In this document: positions 1 to 7,949 of the stretch, piece by piece
Layout of the letters: each line of letters opens with the position of its first letter
Numbering within the stretch: position 1 is the stretch's first letter
Origin: Lachnospiraceae bacterium
GTDB taxonomy: Bacteria; Bacillota; Clostridia; Lachnospirales; Lachnospiraceae
Assembly (NCBI GenBank): GCA_900771995.1
Contig: CAAGQC010000062.1
Coordinates: forward strand, 1-21,193
DNA length: 21,193 bases
Direction: 5' to 3'
Notes under the pieces: generated by a model
Databases searched by the model: none
What the model was told of the DNA's origin: nothing
What the model saw: only the letters and a program-made list of their open reading frames with translations
Program-made: the position numbers and the translations under genes

Positions 1-84
1 CGCTTCCTGTGCCAATGCCGTCATAGGCACCGTGGAGAAGCAGAGTGTAACCGCCATAAGCAGACTCAATACTCGTTTTTTCAT
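1..84 (-). CDS. 5' end of a second large secreted surface protein (partial, runs off left edge)
   Basis: Only the first 28 codons are visible; the rest lies beyond the left edge. They encode a Sec signal peptide (Lys-Lys-Arg N-region, hydrophobic core from about residue 5, ALA cleavage site at 23-25). It is identical in protein sequence to the start of the giant protein encoded at 343-6852; the DNA differs at one synonymous position. The ATG at 82-84 is preceded by AAGGAGG at 90-96, 5 nt away. The gene lies just downstream of the giant gene's terminator in the same orientation, so it is probably a tandem paralogue. What follows the signal peptide cannot be known from this window; a beta-helix/MBG protein is only an inference from the shared leader. 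Confidence 0.8.
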   Translation of the reverse strand, partial: MKKRVLSLLMAVTLCFSTVPMTALAQEA

Positions 85-158
85 ACGTTCCTCCTTCGAA
101 ATATGATAGTCTCTCAGAATCTTCCACCCTCATTTTTCTGGTTTCGTAAAATGTCTGC

Positions 159-171
159 CGGACATAGTCCG
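159..171. promoter_or_regulatory. Conserved short inverted repeat near the predicted transcription start, copy 1
   Basis: CGGAC-ATA-GTCCG, 5-bp arms, lies just downstream of the putative -10 of the partial gene at the left edge. The same element is preserved at 6927-6939 while nearby bases differ. It could be an operator or a small 5' UTR stem; nothing in the sequence decides. Confidence 0.35.
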
Positions 172-175
172 ACTC

Positions 176-181
176 ATTATC
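176..181 (-). promoter_or_regulatory. Putative -10 element, copy 1
   Basis: GATAAT on the minus strand, 92 nt upstream of the ATG at 84. It is conserved in copy 2 (6944-6949). An alternative AT-rich candidate closer to the gene (TATAAA in copy 2) is not conserved in copy 1. No good -35 hexamer stands 16-18 nt upstream, which fits an activator-dependent promoter. Confidence 0.4.
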
Positions 182-228
182 CTGAAATCAGTGTAACGCA
201 TTTTCCTCAAAAAATATCTTTGTTGACA

Positions 229-258
229 TGAATCGACCCAAATATGCACTGAATCGAC
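229..258 (-). promoter_or_regulatory. Paired 9-bp direct repeats, candidate LytTR-type binding site, copy 1
   Basis: GTCGATTCA occurs twice on the minus strand (229-237 and 250-258), 12 bp apart, so 21 bp start to start or two helical turns. The pair and its spacer are identical to copy 2 at 6997-7026. A T-rich tract lies between the repeats and the putative -10. LytTR regulators such as AgrA and ComE are known to bind two short direct repeats with about this spacing upstream of a T-rich spacer. The repeat is not the classical AgrA motif, so assignment to the regulator at 9224-9949 is inference. Confidence 0.45.
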
Positions 259-294
259 TCTGAACGTTTGAGGAAGGCGACTCCCCCGTTCAAT

Positions 295-338
295 AAAAAA
301 TCTCATTACCGATATTTTCATCAGTAATGAGATTTTTT
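295..338 (-). terminator. Intrinsic terminator of the giant surface-protein gene
   Basis: A perfect 15-bp stem (295-309 with 324-338) and a 14-nt loop, which could itself close with three more pairs. On the minus strand it starts a few nucleotides after the stop codon at 343-345 and ends in a run of T. T/A runs on both sides would let it work in both directions. A shorter version of the same hairpin lies at 7067-7102. Confidence 0.85.
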
Positions 339-342
339 CATC

Positions 343-3300
343 TTATTTGTTATTTTTTCTTCTTACAAGCATTCCTGCAAGGCCAGCCAGTGATATTGCG
401 AAAAGCGTGATCCATAGGCCGGACAGATCTCCGGTCTTGGGAGCTGTGATCAGCGTCTGGTTCGTATTTCCGCTGTCGGCTGCATTATTGTTGCTGCCGG
501 TATTACCGCTATCATCACTGTCGTCATCATCGTTCTTGTCGTCAGAGGTATTCGCTGTAACTGTAAAGTTCGTGCTTGCGGAACCATCGGTCCAGACAAG
601 TTCAAAGGTATGACTGCCCTCGGATAATGTCTTCAGGTAATCTGCCTTTAAGGTGATGATCGTGGAGCCTTCTGTCACGGTGTAGTTCGAAGGATCGACA
701 AGATTTCCGTCCACTTTGACACTCCGGAACTTCGCGAATTCACCGTTTCCGCGGATGGCGATGCTTCCGCTGGTGTCCTGTGTCCAGCTGCTGTCTGCGC
801 CGTCGATGATCCGGTAGGGAGCATACAGTTCCACTTCCCCGGTAAGGATGCCATAGTTCGGATCTGCGGGGGTAAAGCGCCAGATATATTTCTTACCTTC
901 TTCCATTTTCGTGTCACTGGGCAGTGCATTACCCTTGCTGTCGATCCACTCCAGAGTACCTTCCTTCGGATTCAGGGTACTGTTGATCAGCTCCAGTCCT
1001 GCATCTGCCAGTGTCTTGCTGCTGTCATGGATCTCGTTATAGCCGGGTTCTCCGGTGGGAGTCGCCTTCGTAATCGTGATGACCACGTTGACCGTAGCAT
1101 CCTCATAGTTCGCAGAGGTGATGGTCACGGGGATGGTCACGCTGGTGTCTGCCAGACCCTTGCCGGTCAGCTTATAGATTACCACGCCGTTCTCGCTTAC
1201 TGCTGCTTCGGTGATTGTCTCGTTCTCTGCGATCTCACCGAGGGAGTAGCTCTTTGCTCCGGCCACGAGATCTGCCAGGCTGACCGTCTGTTCGCCGGTC
1301 GTTGCATACTTATAGCTCTTCTGAATCTCTGCCAGTGTCGGAGCCGCCGCCTTCTGAATCGTCAGAGTTCCTGCGGCGATACCGGTGGCTGCCTTGTAGT
1401 TGCCGCCTTCGCCGATATCAATGGTGATCGCATAACTGCCCGCATTGACGGGAGTTTCGGTGCTTCCGTTGTATTTCACGGTGATAGCCCCCATACCCCG
1501 GATACCGGCTTTGGTCGTAACGGTCACGATCCGTGCCTCGCCGTTGTAGGTCAGGTCTGTGGTAAGGTCAGGAGCCACATCAAAGTCTTCCAGCTTCGGA
1601 TCGATCCGTGTGATCTTCCAGACGGTGGCAGCCGTTCCGGTGTAATTTCCTGTGCCTTCGATGGTCAGAATGATCTCTTTGGCAGCATCGGTTGCTTTGT
1701 TACTGTTGTCTATAATCTTATAATTGCCGTTCAGGTCCGTTCCGTCCGGCAGTGTTACAGAGGCGATCTCTACCGTCTGCTCTTCGCCGTTATAAGTGAA
1801 ACTGTCGGATACCAGTACGATATTTGCGCCTTTAATGTCCTTCCAGCTGATGGTAAATTTCTTTTCCGCCGTTCCGGTGTAGTTACCCTTACCGGTGATG
1901 GTCAGAGTCGCTTCCCCTGCATCGGTGTTGGCAGAATAGTCAAAGTCAAAATCTCCTCCCGGGGTCAGTGTCTTCCCGCCATCCTTTACTTCGGGAGCAG
2001 GCTTGATCTCACTGCCGGTGTATTCCTGTGCCGGAATCTCAGAGATCATGTCACCGGCGATTGCCTTAGGATCCACCTTGATCGTCACAGAAGCAGTACC
2101 GTAATAAGCGTCACTGGTATAAGTCGCTGTCAGCGCCGCTCCATCTGCATCCGCTTTCCGTACACGAATCACAGGGGTTGCGGTATCTCCACCGGAGACG
2201 ATCTGCAGGATGGACTCATTGGAACTCGTCCAGTTCCAGACACCGTTGTCCGTAGCGATGGTGGTCGCTTTCAAGGCAAAGTCTGCATCGCCGTAAGTCT
2301 TGCTGACAGGCGCTTCTATCTTCACGTCTGCATCTTCTTTCAATACCACCGTCACAGAAATCGTCTCCTCTGTCGGTGCATTGAAGTTCGTTGTTGCCTC
2401 TGCTGTTACTTTAATGGTAAAGCTGTCTGCTGTAGTATCTGCATTTGCAGCTGTCAGTTTATTATTCTCTGTAAGGCTGATGCCTTCAGGACTGCCGACC
2501 AGTGCATAGGTCAGTTTCGCATCCGGATCAGTATTATTGAAGGATGCCCAGTTCGTGATATCCACGGCTACACCGTTCTTCACCAATGTCTTAGGGATAA
2601 CCGTGATAATAGGAGTTGCCTTGTTGATTGTAAAATTGATAACCTCATTGCTCAACTCCAGCTTATAGTTATCTGCTCTGAAATTGCCGTCCGTGTTGTC
2701 CTTCAATTCCAGATTTCCCAGGTTGATCGCATAGTTGCCCACCGTTTCACCGAAAGTTCTTCTCAGTGCACCGTTAAAGGAAGGTGTTTCATTGGAAACT
2801 GCACCGGAACAGGTGTAGGTCAGCTCGGGATCATTTTCACCGTAGGTCTTAACCTGACCGGTCTTCGGGGTCACCGTGATAGTAGCCGGGGTAATGGCCG
2901 CCGTTGCGGCAGGCTGTTCGGAAAGAATATAGTTATCAGCCGCTGCACCAGTCAGAGCGAAACCGTTAAAAGTAACGGTCTTGTCCGTACCGGCATTTGC
3001 ATCCTCAAATGTTGCAGTGGCATTTGTTATATCGATTTTCACATCACCATAGGCCGGACTTCCTTCGCCTACTATGCCTTTTCCTCTTTTAATCTCAGCA
3101 GAGTTGATATGGAAGTTTGTCTGAGGATTACCGTCGTAAATCTTGTCATCTACCCTGACGCCGGAGATGATGACAGGGCATTTTGCAACATTCAGAGTAA
3201 AGCTTGCCTCTGCTGAATTATAGTTGTCGCCTTCCGCAGCTGTTGCAGTAATCCTGGCTGTTCCTGCACCTACGATACGCACAATACCGTTATCTTGTAC

Positions 3301-6300
3301 TGCAGCAACCTCTGGCTTATCACTGATATAGGTAACAGCAGTATGACAACCGGAGGTATCCAATGTATTTGGATACTCTAATCCTTCATAATAGATTATA
3401 TTGGCTTCGGATGCCTTATACTTCAGCGTCTGTGCCGCCTTAGCGACCATATACGTGCAGGTTCGTTCGGTTTCCTCATCGGGCAGCTTGTAGTCACGGG
3501 CCTGATAACCGGTCAATCCGGTAACCCGGGCAGTATGTGTGCCCGCTGTCAGAACAGCGTCCTCGACTACCGCAGAAACATCATCAGTTTCCCGCAGACC
3601 TTCCACTCTTACAGTAATCTCGCCTTTCCCGTCACCATAGGTACGATCCTCTGTATTCTCCCATGAGAAACTAACCGTGCGTGGAATCACTGTCAGTGAT
3701 CCCGCTTCGTACTCAATTACATAATTATCTGAGGTCAATCCACCCAAGACGATTCGATATTCATCACCTACGTTGTCACCCGGTTCATAGTTGGTATCAT
3801 ACGTCAGCTTACCACCAAGGGCATTTTCGACACTGTCACCCTCCACAAAGCCTTCGTAGCTCACCGCATTATCTGGGAATTTAAATTTCTCTCCGTACAG
3901 AACCTTACAAAGATTCGAATCTACCTTTACGGTCAGCAATTTCTTGCTGATCGTAAATTCCAGACTGGCAGTTGCGGTCTTATTGTCTGCGCCTTCGAGA
4001 CTGATATTTGCCACATAAGTACCGGCATTCACGGGTGTTCCATCAAGTGGAGTGCCGTTCTCCGTCTTGTATGTAATATCATTTTCATTCACAGTCAGCC
4101 CCTGCCAGCCATTATTTATTATTTTAGAATTCTTCGCAGTTCTATCGTAGACCAGATAGAAAGGATAGTCGAGCGTAATGCTGCCACCGTCTGCATCACA
4201 TTTGCTGCATCTGGCAGTGATGACCGCTTCGCCTGCTGTATATATCCAGCTGTGCTGATGCGCACTAATGTAGAGGTTTCCTTCTTTCCTGAAGATCGAA
4301 TAATCTTTGTCCTCCACATCCAATGTAAATATCTCGGCATAGTCCACAGATTCAGACGCTCCGGCAGCAAACTGAACTTCACTTCCGACACTGGGCTCCT
4401 TTTCTGTAGTTATACCGATTTTTGCACCGTTTTCACCGGTGGTCAGACCGGCACTTCCTATGGTGATGATCTGATCCTCTGACAGGTAGACATTATTTGC
4501 CGTGCCATTCTTCCGGTTATCCCTGATCTGTGCCGCACCGGACACGGTAAAAGTACCACCTTTATTCACACATACTCCGCCTCTGGCATTTTTACTTGTA
4601 TTCCCCGTGATGGAGCCACCGTTCATGGTAAACTCGCCGTTGTAACCTACTGTCACGCCTCCGCCGGATATTGTACTCGTATTCCCCGTAATGGTACCGC
4701 CATTCATGGTGAACTTGCTGACACTGCCGCCATTACTGGATACATACACTCCACCGGCACCGATGGAAGTAGTAGTACCTCTATTATTGCTGATGGTACC
4801 ACCGTTCATGATGAACTCGGCGCTTGTACCTACAGTTACGCCTCCACCATAAGTTGTGCTTTCATTATCTTGGATGGCACCGCCGTTCATAATAAACTTG
4901 CTGTTGCTGTATACAGACACACCTGCACCGCCGGCACCTGTATTTCCGGTGATAATTCCGTTCCACAGAGTAAAAGTTCCCCTGTCATATATGCCCCGCG
5001 CCGTTGTAGTATTCCTGGACGCATTGGTAATCCTGCCAGCGGTCTTCTGGCAGTCGGTAATGACAAGAGAGGATCCCGTATTTATTTCAATAGCACTACT
5101 ATCGCCGCTACGGGTAATTGTTTTTCCATTTAAGCAAAGCTGTATATCATGTTCGCAGATCCATGCTTTCGTGAGGGTCACGGATTTCAGCAGATAGTAG
5201 TTACCGTCTGCCGTAATTTCATTAAGTGAAGAGATGCCTCTCCACGGCTGGACAACGTGTTCCTCGTCACCGGTATGTCCACAGCCCGCACCGCAGATGG
5301 GATGTTCATGCAGTTTACCATTGGCAAAGACGACCATATCCCCCATCTGTCGAAATTCACCGCCACTATTTTGGTCATCGATAAATGTACTGGCCTTATA
5401 ACCGCCATCCACAGCACCTGTAGCTATAGCAACAAAGCTGTCCTGTGCCGGAGTCTTCTCTGTGGTCACACCGATACGGGCATTATCTGCAAGGCCTCCT
5501 TTGCCGATGGTGATCGTCGCTCCATCAGGCAGATAGACATTACTCACATTATTACCAGATACTTTTGCAGAACCGGATACGATAAAGCAGCCATCTTTCG
5601 CTACATATACGCCACTACCGCTTCCCGCGGTATTGCGGGTGATCTCACCGCCGGTCATATTGAAAGTGCCGCCGGTAATGTAGACGCCACCACCATAAAA
5701 TTCAGTAGTGTTCTCGGTTGTTGCGGAGTTTTTGGCCGCAGTATTACCGCTGATAATTCCACCCTCCATATTGAAAGTGCCTCTAGAAATGCTCACTCCG
5801 GCGCCGTTTTCACCTTTGTTCCCAGTTATCTCGCCAGCGAACATATTGAAGGTGCCACCGCCCACATGCACGCCTCCACCGCTGCACTCACCACCAGTAT
5901 TATCAACATCATATCGAGCCATATTATTGGTTATGCTGCCACCATACATATTAAAGGTACCGGAAGTAATTACACCCGCGCCGCATCTGGCAGTATTTCC
6001 GGTAATGTTGCCGCCGTACATATTGAAAGTACCGCGAACAAAAAAAGCAACATCGGTATTCTTATTAACAATGCTCTTTTCCGCGTGAGTAAATTTGCCT
6101 TCGCCAAGGCAATCGCAGAGAGTGAGTGTTTTGTTATTATCTAACCAAACACCTTCCTGCATGCATTCCGGGGGTGTATCCACGGTGATGGTTTTCCCAT
6201 TTAAACAAAGTATTGTACCGTCCGCAGGTTGCCAGCCACGGTCAATAGTCATATTGACATTACAGGTCAGATAGTAGTTACCCGCCTCAGTGGGTAAACT

Positions 6301-6852
6301 GTTCGAAAAAGGCCACGGTTCAAAAGTGACTTTGCTATCCTCCGTATGCCCACCGACCCCGTTACAGGTATCACCACCGCAGAGATAATGCGTATGCTCA
6401 CCAGCCTGCACTGCTGCAAGCTGTATCGGCGCTGCGCAGACCGTTTCATAGCGCTTCATATCCAGCTCTGCGATCTGCTCCTCGGTCAGTGAATCCATAG
6501 CCTCGGCAATGGCTTCCAGCTGCGCACTGACACTTTCTGCATTTTCTTCCGTTACTGTCTCCGGCAAAGCGTCAATGAGTGCCTGTACCGCCTGCACTGC
6601 AGCATCCTTTTCCTTGGCAGTTCCCTGTGCAGCAGAGTCAGCGCCGGCATCACCGCCGCTGATGTCTTTGATGTCTTCGCCAGAATTGTCAGCCTCGTAG
6701 ACCGTTACATCACTTTGAGGCTCCGGACTGGTCTCCGGAACTGTCGTTTCCTGCTCTATTGTCGCATCCGCTTCCTGTGCCAATGCCGTCATAGGCACCG
6801 TGGAGAAGCAGAGCGTAACCGCCATAAGCAGACTCAATACTCGTTTTTTCAT
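343..6852 (-). CDS. Giant secreted surface protein: two beta-helix modules, MBG/Ig-like array, sortase-type C-terminus
   Basis: 2169 residues. I take the start at 6852 (AAGGAGG at 6858-6864, 5 nt upstream; signal peptide begins at once) rather than an in-frame ATG at 6894. Visible order: signal peptide 1-25; acidic linker and a helical segment to about 150; module 1 at 153-514; module 2 at 515-864; a His/Cys cluster near 865-890; then MBG, YDG-like and Big_2/Ig-like repeats with GxGNYTGT-type motifs to about 2080; an Asp/Ser/Asn-rich linker; APKTG at 2137-2141, a hydrophobic segment and RRKNNK. Each module opens with a His/Cys cluster and a CLNGKTI strand, then six rungs of the FNMxGGxIxGN type, then an NVYL...IxIG cap. 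These folds suggest an extracellular adhesin or glycan-binding protein held in the wall by sortase; no enzyme active site is visible and the ligand is unknown. APKTG departs from LPxTG at the first position. The gene is probably monocistronic, with its own promoter region and terminator. Confidence 0.9.
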   Translation of the reverse strand: MKKRVLSLLMAVTLCFSTVPMTALAQEADATIEQETTVPETSPEPQSDVTVYEADNSGEDIKDISGGDAGADSAAQGTAKEKDAAVQAVQALIDALPETVTEENAESVSAQLEAIAEAMDSLTEEQIAELDMKRYETVCAAPIQLAAVQAGEHTHYLCGGDTCNGVGGHTEDSKVTFEPWPFSNSLPTEAGNYYLTCNVNMTIDRGWQPADGTILCLNGKTITVDTPPECMQEGVWLDNNKTLTLCDCLGEGKFTHAEKSIVNKNTDVAFFVRGTFNMYGGNITGNTARCGAGVITSGTFNMYGGSITNNMARYDVDNTGGECSGGGVHVGGGTFNMFAGEITGNKGENGAGVSISRGTFNMEGGIISGNTAAKNSATTENTTEFYGGGVYITGGTFNMTGGEITRNTAGSGSGVYVAKDGCFIVSGSAKVSGNNVSNVYLPDGATITIGKGGLADNARIGVTTEKTPAQDSFVAIATGAVDGGYKASTFIDDQNSGGEFRQMGDMVVFANGKLHEHPICGAGCGHTGDEEHVVQPWRGISSLNEITADGNYYLLKSVTLTKAWICEHDIQLCLNGKTITRSGDSSAIEINTGSSLVITDCQKTAGRITNASRNTTTARGIYDRGTFTLWNGIITGNTGAGGAGVSVYSNSKFIMNGGAIQDNESTTYGGGVTVGTSAEFIMNGGTISNNRGTTTSIGAGGVYVSSNGGSVSKFTMNGGTITGNTSTISGGGVTVGYNGEFTMNGGSITGNTSKNARGGVCVNKGGTFTVSGAAQIRDNRKNGTANNVYLSEDQIITIGSAGLTTGENGAKIGITTEKEPSVGSEVQFAAGASESVDYAEIFTLDVEDKDYSIFRKEGNLYISAHQHSWIYTAGEAVITARCSKCDADGGSITLDYPFYLVYDRTAKNSKIINNGWQGLTVNENDITYKTENGTPLDGTPVNAGTYVANISLEGADNKTATASLEFTISKKLLTVKVDSNLCKVLYGEKFKFPDNAVSYEGFVEGDSVENALGGKLTYDTNYEPGDNVGDEYRIVLGGLTSDNYVIEYEAGSLTVIPRTVSFSWENTEDRTYGDGKGEITVRVEGLRETDDVSAVVEDAVLTAGTHTARVTGLTGYQARDYKLPDEETERTCTYMVAKAAQTLKYKASEANIIYYEGLEYPNTLDTSGCHTAVTYISDKPEVAAVQDNGIVRIVGAGTARITATAAEGDNYNSAEASFTLNVAKCPVIISGVRVDDKIYDGNPQTNFHINSAEIKRGKGIVGEGSPAYGDVKIDITNATATFEDANAGTDKTVTFNGFALTGAAADNYILSEQPAATAAITPATITVTPKTGQVKTYGENDPELTYTCSGAVSNETPSFNGALRRTFGETVGNYAINLGNLELKDNTDGNFRADNYKLELSNEVINFTINKATPIITVIPKTLVKNGVAVDITNWASFNNTDPDAKLTYALVGSPEGISLTENNKLTAANADTTADSFTIKVTAEATTNFNAPTEETISVTVVLKEDADVKIEAPVSKTYGDADFALKATTIATDNGVWNWTSSNESILQIVSGGDTATPVIRVRKADADGAALTATYTSDAYYGTASVTIKVDPKAIAGDMISEIPAQEYTGSEIKPAPEVKDGGKTLTPGGDFDFDYSANTDAGEATLTITGKGNYTGTAEKKFTISWKDIKGANIVLVSDSFTYNGEEQTVEIASVTLPDGTDLNGNYKIIDNSNKATDAAKEIILTIEGTGNYTGTAATVWKITRIDPKLEDFDVAPDLTTDLTYNGEARIVTVTTKAGIRGMGAITVKYNGSTETPVNAGSYAITIDIGEGGNYKAATGIAAGTLTIQKAAAPTLAEIQKSYKYATTGEQTVSLADLVAGAKSYSLGEIAENETITEAAVSENGVVIYKLTGKGLADTSVTIPVTITSANYEDATVNVVITITKATPTGEPGYNEIHDSSKTLADAGLELINSTLNPKEGTLEWIDSKGNALPSDTKMEEGKKYIWRFTPADPNYGILTGEVELYAPYRIIDGADSSWTQDTSGSIAIRGNGEFAKFRSVKVDGNLVDPSNYTVTEGSTIITLKADYLKTLSEGSHTFELVWTDGSASTNFTVTANTSDDKNDDDDSDDSGNTGSNNNAADSGNTNQTLITAPKTGDLSGLWITLFAISLAGLAGMLVRRKNNK
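4261..5310 (-). repeat. Beta-helix module 2 of the giant surface protein
   Basis: Encodes residues 515-864. It starts with HEHPICGAGCGH and a CLNGKTI strand, continues with six rungs (FTLWNG, FIMNGG, FIMNGG, FTMNGG, FTMNGG, FTVSGA cores, each followed by I/A-x-x-N-N/T and GxGV-type turns) and ends with an NVYL...ITIG cap and an IGITTEKEP segment. The same order occurs in 5311-6396, so this is an intragenic duplication of a whole folding unit. The rungs make the DNA quasi-periodic, which invites slippage or recombination. Confidence 0.8.
5311..6396 (-). repeat. Beta-helix module 1 of the giant surface protein
   Basis: Encodes residues 153-514. It opens with HTHYLCGGDTC...GGH and a CLNGKTI strand, then six rungs (FNMYGG, FNMYGG, FNMFAG, FNMEGG, FNMTGG, FIVSGS cores) and an NVYL...ITIG cap with IGVTTEKTP. 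It has the same architecture as module 2 but is diverged in sequence, so the duplication is old. Confidence 0.8.
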
Positions 6853-6926
6853 AGGTTCCTCCTTCGAAATATGATAGTCTCCCAGAATCTTCAACCCTCA
6901 TTTTTCTGTTTTTATAAAATGTCTGC

Positions 6927-6939
6927 CGGACATAGTCCG
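6927..6939. promoter_or_regulatory. Conserved short inverted repeat near the predicted transcription start, copy 2
   Basis: CGGAC-ATA-GTCCG, immediately downstream of the putative -10 at 6944-6949 of the giant gene; identical to 159-171. Possible operator or 5' UTR stem. Confidence 0.35.
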
Positions 6940-6943
6940 ATTC

Positions 6944-6949
6944 ATTATC
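6944..6949 (-). promoter_or_regulatory. Putative -10 element of the giant surface-protein gene
   Basis: GATAAT on the minus strand, 47 nt downstream of the nearer 9-bp repeat and 91 nt upstream of the ATG. Chosen over a TATAAA at about 6911-6916 because only GATAAT is kept in copy 1. No recognisable -35 is present. Confidence 0.4.
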
Positions 6950-6996
6950 TTGAAATCAGTGTAACTCATTTTTCTCAAAAAATATCTCTGTTGACA

Positions 6997-7026
6997 TGAA
7001 TCGACCCAAATATGCACTGAATCGAC
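6997..7026 (-). promoter_or_regulatory. Paired 9-bp direct repeats, candidate LytTR-type binding site, copy 2
   Basis: GTCGATTCA at 6997-7005 and 7018-7026 on the minus strand with a 12-bp spacer, followed toward the gene by a T-rich tract and the putative -10. A third, weaker copy (CGTTCAG) lies 11 bp further upstream. The nearest candidate regulator is the LytTR protein encoded at 9224-9949. Confidence 0.45.
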
Positions 7027-7060
7027 TCTGAACGTTTGAAAAGGAAGGCTCCGCCGCTAA

Positions 7061-7102
7061 AATAAAAATCTCATTACCGATATTTTCATCAGTAATGAGA
7101 TT
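7061..7102 (-). terminator. Intrinsic terminator upstream of the giant gene
   Basis: An 11-bp stem (7067-7077 with 7092-7102) followed on the minus strand by TTTTTATTTT. It would end transcripts coming from the membrane-protein gene at 7244-7831 and so insulate the surface-protein promoter. It shares its loop and core stem with 295-338, so it may be the 3' remnant of an earlier paralogue. Confidence 0.75.
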
Positions 7103-7243
7103 CCATTTCTGCTATCTTCTTTTAACATGAATTCTTTTCATTTCTTCTTATCCGGCAAATGCAGCATATCCATTGAAACAAATAACAGCTTATAGACCCT
7201 TTGTCTGCTCAACGTGTATTCTCCGGCCATACCGCCTGTTTTA
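7103..7243. other. Short unassigned stretch upstream of the terminator
   Basis: No recognisable gene. A 30-codon minus-strand reading frame (7138-7230, starting MAGEYTL and ending in KKK) is present but lacks a ribosome site and family resemblance, so I do not call it. It could be a degraded 3' end of a neighbour. Confidence 0.3.
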
Positions 7244-7831
7244 CTATCCCTGCTGTAACTTGCGGTCAAAGCATACACGGAGCAGTTCATAGACCACATA
7301 GGCAAACAATCCCATCAGGAAATCCGCATCCAGGAATTCCATGAGCACTGTAAAGATCGTCCATACGCCTGCCAGTGGATCTGTAAACCGCATCGTCTGC
7401 ATCAGGGCATGGGTTCCGCTGAAATAAAAATAGCTGTCAGAAAACAGCATTGACAGGCGCATCCCCAGCCTTGCATAGCAGGCGCCGAAGGCTGCTCCCG
7501 TCAGAGCGGCTCCCTGCAGCAGAAAGCTTCCTGCATGCATCCGTATACATTGTAAAACAGATTTTTCTCTTTTGATGCAAAAATCCCTGCCATGGATCAG
7601 CAGACACAGCAATACCGTGATGAAAAGCACCCGGAAGATTCCCAGGCCATAAGGAAATGTAAACAAAAAACTCTCCGGCATGGCATACCAGTCCCAGGTA
7701 TTATTTATCAGTTCCTCATAGGTCACTTTTGACGTAAAGATCCAGAATTCCACCAGTTTGCTGAACCACAGCAATGCCAGATATGCTGCTGCCACACCGA
7801 TACATTTTACAGCATTTTTCATTTTATTCAT
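7244..7831 (-). CDS. Small polytopic membrane protein of unknown function
   Basis: 195 residues. The start at 7831 is supported by GGAGG at 7839-7843. Four to five hydrophobic segments are visible (about 9-30, 62-80, 100-118, 150-185 and nearby), with a short Lys/Arg-rich loop near 82-90 and a basic C-terminus. I recognise no family motif or catalytic residue. It lies downstream of the sensor kinase and response regulator in the same direction, so it may be a partner or target of that system, but a perfect TATAAT at 7906-7911 suggests it also has its own promoter. It is not an obvious AgrB homologue: no HxC catalytic pattern is evident. Confidence 0.75.
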   Translation of the reverse strand: MNKMKNAVKCIGVAAAYLALLWFSKLVEFWIFTSKVTYEELINNTWDWYAMPESFLFTFPYGLGIFRVLFITVLLCLLIHGRDFCIKREKSVLQCIRMHAGSFLLQGAALTGAAFGACYARLGMRLSMLFSDSYFYFSGTHALMQTMRFTDPLAGVWTIFTVLMEFLDADFLMGLFAYVVYELLRVCFDRKLQQG

Positions 7832-7905
7832 TGATTTTCCTCCATCGGATCCCCTTCTTTTGCTTTCCCGCCGGAATCCCTGTGCTATCTGTAAATGGTA
7901 TCTTC

Positions 7906-7911
7906 ATTATA
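7906..7911 (-). promoter_or_regulatory. -10 element upstream of the small membrane protein
   Basis: Perfect TATAAT on the minus strand, 74 nt upstream of the ATG at 7831. The -35 region is poor (ACGGAA-like), so this is a candidate only. Confidence 0.4.
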
Positions 7912-7949
7912 ACCGTCTGCTCTGCGCTTTCCGTCATCTGTCCTCGAAT

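Larger units (their letters stand above)
1..338 (-). repeat. Duplicated control cassette, copy 1 (leader, promoter region, terminator hairpin)
   Basis: This stretch aligns with 6769-7102 almost without gaps at a constant offset of 6768, except for a short divergent patch near 270-294. It includes the signal-peptide codons, ribosome site, 5' untranslated region, putative -10, paired 9-bp direct repeats and the hairpin. Similarity stops at the right arm of the hairpin. The left limit lies outside the window. The copy probably arose by tandem duplication of a surface-protein gene unit or by recombination between paralogues. Confidence 0.9.
6769..7102 (-). repeat. Duplicated control cassette, copy 2
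   Basis: Counterpart of 1-338: signal-peptide codons, ribosome site, 5' UTR, putative -10, 9-bp direct repeats and the core of the hairpin. Substitutions are scattered, but the paired repeats with their 12-bp spacer and the CGGAC/GTCCG element are identical, which points to selection on those sites or to recent conversion. Confidence 0.9.

Noticed and set aside
1027..3216. 729-codon open frame on the plus strand, opposite the giant gene
   Set aside because: No ribosome site or domain; Arg/Cys/Ser-rich composition is typical of an antisense shadow, and the minus frame carries clear repeated domains with a signal peptide and sorting motif.
4540..6030. CRISPR-like or minisatellite periodicity
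   Set aside because: Periodic units are in-frame beta-helix rungs of unequal length and sequence, with no constant repeat or spacer structure.
5257..6144. 295-codon plus-strand open frame over beta-helix module 1
   Set aside because: Shadow of the repeated rung codons; periodic Ala/Thr/His/Ile composition follows the opposite strand.
6853..6894. Upstream in-frame ATG at 6894 as start of the giant protein
   Set aside because: It would place 14 polar residues before the signal peptide and bypass the AAGGAGG site 5 nt before ATG 6852.
6991..6996. TTGACA on the plus strand inside the cassette as a promoter
   Set aside because: No plus-strand gene follows within a useful distance and no -10 fits at 16-18 bp; the repeats make more sense for the minus-strand gene.
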